Below are positions 13,279-16,242 of a DNA stretch of 16,242 bases, one piece after another. Within the stretch, counting starts at the first letter, position 1. Every line of letters begins with the position of its first letter. The notes beneath the pieces were generated by a model. That model ran no database searches. It was not told the origin of the DNA and saw nothing but the letters and a program-made list of their open reading frames with translations. Origin of the DNA: CADEEN01 sp035716845 (lineage in GTDB: Bacteria > Pseudomonadota > Gammaproteobacteria > Burkholderiales > Burkholderiaceae_C); contig DASTJE010000097.1 in assembly GCA_035716845.1 (NCBI GenBank), positions 1 through 16,242 of the forward strand, in the 5' to 3' direction. The translations under genes were made by a program, and so were the position numbers.

Positions 13279-13845
13279 ATGTTCTTCAACCTGCCCACGC
13301 TGCTGACCTGGGCGCGCATCGTCGCCATTCCGCTGGTGATCGGCTGCTTCTATCTGCCGATCGATCCGGGCCTGCGCAACCTGATCGCCACCGTGCTGTT
13401 CGTGGCGGTGGCCATCACCGACTGGGCCGACGGCTGGCTGGCGCGTCGGCTGAACCAGACCTCCTCGTTCGGTGCCTTCCTCGACCCGGTGGCCGACAAG
13501 TTCCTGATCTGTGCCGCCCTGCTGGTGCTGTTGCAGCTCGACCGCGTGGACGCCATCGTGGCGTTCGTCATCATCGGGCGCGAGATCGCGATCTCGGCGC
13601 TGCGTGAGTGGATGGCCCAGATCGGTGCCTCGCGCAGCGTGGCCGTGCACATGCTCGGCAAGGTGAAGACGGCGGTGCAGATGGTGGCCATCCCGTTCCT
13701 GTTGTTCGACGGCCGGCTGTTCGGCTTGCTCGACACGCGGCGCTGGGGCACTGCGCTGATCTGGATCGCCGCCATCCTGACGATCTGGTCGATGGTCTAC
13801 TACCTGCAGAAGGCCCTGCCGGAGATCCGTGCCAAGGCCCGCTGA
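13279..13845 (+). CDS. pgsA: CDP-diacylglycerol--glycerol-3-phosphate 3-phosphatidyltransferase
   Basis: PgsA makes phosphatidylglycerol phosphate from CDP-diacylglycerol and glycerol 3-phosphate, the committed step to phosphatidylglycerol and cardiolipin, in the inner membrane. The 188-residue protein contains the complete CDP-alcohol phosphotransferase signature D48-x2-D51-G52-x2-A55-R56-x8-G65-x3-D69-x3-D73, whose aspartates bind metal and catalyse transfer. MFFNLPTLLTWARIVAIPLVI is the typical N-terminus, and several hydrophobic segments follow (about 33-47, 75-97, 103-110, 131-145, 155-172). The upstream AGGA gives a suitable ribosome site. The last 17 bases overlap the next gene. Confidence 0.96.
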   Translation: MFFNLPTLLTWARIVAIPLVIGCFYLPIDPGLRNLIATVLFVAVAITDWADGWLARRLNQTSSFGAFLDPVADKFLICAALLVLLQLDRVDAIVAFVIIGREIAISALREWMAQIGASRSVAVHMLGKVKTAVQMVAIPFLLFDGRLFGLLDTRRWGTALIWIAAILTIWSMVYYLQKALPEIRAKAR

Positions 13846-14719
13846 GGGTGCGGCGGCCACCGGCTGGGTGGCGGCGGCGCCGGCCCTGTTCGTGCTCATC
13901 TGGAGCACCGGCTTCGTGGTCGCCCGTTACGGCATGCCGTACGCGCCGCCGCTGGGCTTCCTCGCGGTGCGCTACGCGCTTTCGGTGCTGCTGTTCCTGG
14001 TCTGGGTGCGCGCGGCGCGCGCGCGCTGGCCCCGCGGCGCCGCGCAATGGGGGCACCTCGCGGTGACCGGCGTGCTGATGCATGCCGGCTACCTGGGGGG
14101 CGTCTGGAGTGCGGTCAAGCTGGGCATGGGTGCGGGCACGGTGGCGCTCATCGTCGGCCTGCAGCCCTTGCTCACCGCGATCTGGATCGCCGGACGCGGC
14201 CACGAGCAGGTGCGCGCACGGCAATGGCTCGGCCTGGTGCTGGGTCTGAGCGGCCTGATCCTCGTGGTGGAGCGCAAGCTGGGGGCCGGCGAGGTGGGCC
14301 TGGCGAGCCTGGCGCTCGCGCTGCTGGCGCTGGGGTCCATCACCTCGGGCACGCTGTACCAGAAGCGCCACGTGGCGCCCGGCGACGTGCGCACGGCCAA
14401 CACCGTGCAGCTGATGGCGGCGTTGCTCGTGACGGCCCCGCTCGCGTGGCTGGAGACCGGTGGCATGCAATGGCACGCGGAACTGGTGGGCGCGATGGCC
14501 TGGTCGGTGCTCGTGCTCACGCTGGGAGGCAGTTCCCTGCTGACGCTGCTGATCCAGCGTGGCGCCGCCACGCGGGTGACCAGCCTGCTCTACCTCGTGC
14601 CCCCGTGCACCGCAGTATTGGCTTGGCTGCTGTTCCGCGAGCCGCTCACGCCGTCGGTCCTGGCGGGCATCGCGCTGGCGGCCCTGGGCGTGTCCCTCGT
14701 CGTACGCAATTCCCGCTGA
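13829..14719 (+). CDS. EamA-family (DMT superfamily) transporter
   Basis: The 296-residue protein has about ten hydrophobic helices in two EamA repeats. The first repeat starts AAPALFVLIWSTGFVVARYGMPYAPPLGFLAVRYALSVLLF; it ends in a region with GTVALIVGLQPLLTAIW followed by GLVLGLSGLILVV. The second repeat includes GTLYQKRHV and ends SLLYLVPPCTAVLAWLLFREPLTPSVLAGIALAALGVSLVV, the usual closing helices. Members export amino acids, metabolites or drugs; the substrate cannot be inferred here. The start is a GTG 17 bases inside the end of pgsA, with GGAG four bases before it, so translation is probably coupled to pgsA. There is no functional link to phospholipid synthesis in the sequence. Confidence 0.9.
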   Translation: MPRPAEGAAATGWVAAAPALFVLIWSTGFVVARYGMPYAPPLGFLAVRYALSVLLFLVWVRAARARWPRGAAQWGHLAVTGVLMHAGYLGGVWSAVKLGMGAGTVALIVGLQPLLTAIWIAGRGHEQVRARQWLGLVLGLSGLILVVERKLGAGEVGLASLALALLALGSITSGTLYQKRHVAPGDVRTANTVQLMAALLVTAPLAWLETGGMQWHAELVGAMAWSVLVLTLGGSSLLTLLIQRGAATRVTSLLYLVPPCTAVLAWLLFREPLTPSVLAGIALAALGVSLVVRNSR

Positions 14720-14741
14720 ACGGGGCGCGCGGCGCGGGCGC

Positions 14742-14747
14742 GACAAT
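14742..14747 (+). promoter_or_regulatory. Candidate -10 box of the alpha/beta hydrolase gene
   Basis: GACAAT lies 6 bases before ATG 14754 and no Shine-Dalgarno precedes that ATG, which suggests transcription starting at the ATG. The 34-base gap after the EamA gene has no clear -35. Confidence 0.38.
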
Positions 14748-14753
14748 CACGCC

Positions 14754-15638
14754 ATGCTGGAGGGCTTCGACACGCGCGATCTGTGCAACGGCGACGTTCG
14801 ATTGCGCGTGCGCGTCGCGGGCAAGGGGCCGCCGCTGCTGTTGCTGCATGGTCACCCGCAAACGCATGCGATGTGGCATCGCGTGGCGCCGTCCTTGGCA
14901 CAGCGGCACACCGTGGTGCTGATGGACCTGCGGGGCCGGGGCGATTCGAGCCGACCGCCGTCGGACGCGGAGCACGGGCCGTACAGCAAGCGCGCGATGG
15001 CCGGCGACGCGGTGGAGGCGATGCGCCAACTCGGCTTCGCGCGGTTCGCGGTGTGTGCGCACGATCGCGGGGCGCGCGTCGCGCACCGGCTGGCGCTCGA
15101 CCACCCGCAGGCGGCCACGCGCCTGATGCTGCTCGACATCGCGCCGACGCTGGCGATGTACGAGGGCACGAACGAGGCCTTCGCGCGCGGCTACTGGCAC
15201 TGGTTCTTCCTGATCCAGCCTTCGCCGCTGCCCGAGCGCTGCATCGAAGCCGACCCGGCGGCCTGGATCCGCGAGGGCATGGGCGCGCGCTGGGCCGGCC
15301 TGGGCCCGTTCACCGACGAGGCGATGGCCGAGTACGTGCGTTGCCTGTCGATCGCCGGCAGCGCGCATGCCGTGTGCGAGGATTACCGTGCCTCCGCGGG
15401 CATCGATCTGGTGCACGACCGCGCGGACCGCGCGGCCGGCCGTACGGTGGACCGGCCGCTGCGCGTGCTGTGGGGCGCCCACGGCGTGGTGGCGCGCTGC
15501 TTCGACGTCCTGCGGCTGTGGCGCGAGGTCGCCACCGAGGTCAGCGGTCGTGCGCTCGACTGCGGCCATTACATCGCGGAGGAGCGCCCCGACGAACTGC
15601 TCGGCGAGATCGACGAATTCTTTGGAGAAACGAGATGA
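14754..15638 (+). CDS. Alpha/beta hydrolase, fluoroacetate dehalogenase-like
   Basis: The 294-residue protein has the alpha/beta-hydrolase fold and the haloacetate dehalogenase active site. HGHPQTHAMWH (32-42) holds the oxyanion loop, D104 in AHDRG is the nucleophile, R105 and R108 bind carboxylate, D128 is the acid, H149-W150 with Y211 form the halide pocket, and H272 in CGHYIAEERPDEL is the catalytic histidine. From memory these align with the Rhodopseudomonas fluoroacetate dehalogenase residues D110, R111, R114, D134, H155, W156, Y219 and H280, at a constant offset of 6 and then 8. The predicted reaction is hydrolytic release of halide from a 2-haloacid, for example fluoroacetate to glycolate; close homologues with little defluorination also exist. 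It is cytosolic with no signal peptide. The stop overlaps the next start by ATGA. Confidence 0.88.
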   Translation: MLEGFDTRDLCNGDVRLRVRVAGKGPPLLLLHGHPQTHAMWHRVAPSLAQRHTVVLMDLRGRGDSSRPPSDAEHGPYSKRAMAGDAVEAMRQLGFARFAVCAHDRGARVAHRLALDHPQAATRLMLLDIAPTLAMYEGTNEAFARGYWHWFFLIQPSPLPERCIEADPAAWIREGMGARWAGLGPFTDEAMAEYVRCLSIAGSAHAVCEDYRASAGIDLVHDRADRAAGRTVDRPLRVLWGAHGVVARCFDVLRLWREVATEVSGRALDCGHYIAEERPDELLGEIDEFFGETR

Positions 15639-16242
15639 CCAAGCATCGCATCGCGGTGATCCCTGGGGACGGCATCGGGCAGGAGGTGGTGCCCGAGGGC
15701 CTGCGCGTGCTCGACGCGGCCGCGCGCCGCTTCGGCATCGATCTGGAACTGCAGCACTTCGATTACGCCAACTGCGCGTACTACGAGCGTCACGGACAGA
15801 TGATGCCGGCCGACTGGAAGGACCAGCTCGGCGGGCTGGACGCCATCTTCTTCGGGGCGGTCGGCTGGCCGGCCACGGTGCCCGACCATGTGTCGCTGTG
15901 GGGCTCGCTGATCAAGTTCCGCCGCGAGTTCGACCAGTACGTCAACATGCGGCCCGCGCGCCTGATGCCGGGCATCCGGTCGCCACTCGTGGATCGACAG
16001 GGCCGGCCGCTGGAGCCCGGCGCGATCGACATGGTGATCGTGCGCGAGAACACGGAGGGCGAGTACTCGGCCGTCGGGGGGCGCATGTTCGAGGGCACGC
16101 TACGCGAATTCGTGATCCAGGAATCGGTGTTCACGCGCTCCGGGGTGGATCGCGTGCTCAAGTTCGCCTTCGAGCAGGCGATGGCGAGGCCACGGCGCAA
16201 GCTCACCTCGGCCACCAAGAGCAACGGCATCGCGATCACCAT
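15635..16242 (+). CDS. Tartrate / D-malate dehydrogenase-like beta-decarboxylating dehydrogenase; 3' end cut by window
   Basis: The first 202 codons are present; the family is about 350-360 residues, so over half is visible. MTKHRIAVIPGDGIGQEVVPEGLRVL is the N-terminus of the isocitrate/isopropylmalate dehydrogenase family. WGSLIKFRREFDQYVNMRPARLMPGI (89-114), with R96 and R106, is the substrate-loop form of tartrate dehydrogenase/decarboxylase and D-malate dehydrogenase, differing from LeuB. IVRENTEGEYSAVGG (135-149) holds R137 and catalytic Y144, and TSATKSNG (191-198) holds catalytic K195. The enzyme should use NAD+ and a divalent metal to oxidise and often decarboxylate a 2-hydroxy acid. 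GGAGA lies 8 bases before the ATG, inside the end of the hydrolase gene, which it overlaps by 4 bases. The coenzyme site and the rest of the substrate pocket lie beyond the edge. Confidence 0.9.
   Translation, partial: MTKHRIAVIPGDGIGQEVVPEGLRVLDAAARRFGIDLELQHFDYANCAYYERHGQMMPADWKDQLGGLDAIFFGAVGWPATVPDHVSLWGSLIKFRREFDQYVNMRPARLMPGIRSPLVDRQGRPLEPGAIDMVIVRENTEGEYSAVGGRMFEGTLREFVIQESVFTRSGVDRVLKFAFEQAMARPRRKLTSATKSNGIAIT

Noticed and set aside
1..16242. A mobile element, prophage, CRISPR or defence island
   Set aside because: No transposase, integrase, direct-repeat array, attachment site or nuclease cluster was seen; the genes are mostly housekeeping with uniform composition.

Overview
The window is chromosomal DNA of very high G+C with tightly packed genes. 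Its gene content suggests a betaproteobacterium of the order Burkholderiales: EF-P carries arginine at position 32 and sits beside earP (the arginine-rhamnosylation branch), and bifunctional mnmC, quinone-type pyrD and rpiA are present. I see no tRNA, rRNA, CRISPR array, insertion sequence or integrase. Every stretch longer than about 150 bases is occupied by a gene. The placement rests on protein content only.

Region by region. (1) 1-3370, minus strand: an acyl-CoA synthetase followed after 2 bases by a ThDP enzyme that resembles human ILVBL/HACL2 more than acetolactate synthase; together they look like an activate-then-cleave module for 2-hydroxy acids. (2) 3485-4279, minus: an exported phytochelatin-synthase-like cysteine peptidase. 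(3) 4434-6190: pyrD (minus) divergent from rpiA (plus). (4) 6181-9041, minus: a DUF3445 / heme-dependent oxidative demethylase-family protein overlapping mnmC by ATGA; mnmC converges on rpiA with a 10-base overlap. (5) 9105-10782, minus: earP then efp, closed by a 24-base perfect palindrome. (6) 10816-14719, plus: uvrC, a lipoprotein with a TonB-like C-terminal domain, pgsA and an EamA transporter, with overlaps or short gaps. (7) 14754-16242, plus: an alpha/beta hydrolase with every fluoroacetate-dehalogenase active-site residue I could place, overlapping by ATGA a tartrate/D-malate dehydrogenase-like gene that runs off the window.

Most of the window is conserved housekeeping: pyrimidine synthesis, pentose phosphate pathway, wobble-uridine modification, translation of proline stretches, nucleotide excision repair and phosphatidylglycerol synthesis. 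The accessory interest lies in the two catabolic pairs at the edges, the exported phytochelatin-synthase-like enzyme, and the coupling of a DUF3445 protein to mnmC. A recurrent regulatory pattern is also visible: several starts have a -10-like hexamer 6-8 bases upstream of ATG, mostly without a convincing Shine-Dalgarno sequence, which suggests leaderless transcripts. I did not find a clear, wholly new multi-gene system; the best candidates are new pairings of known families.
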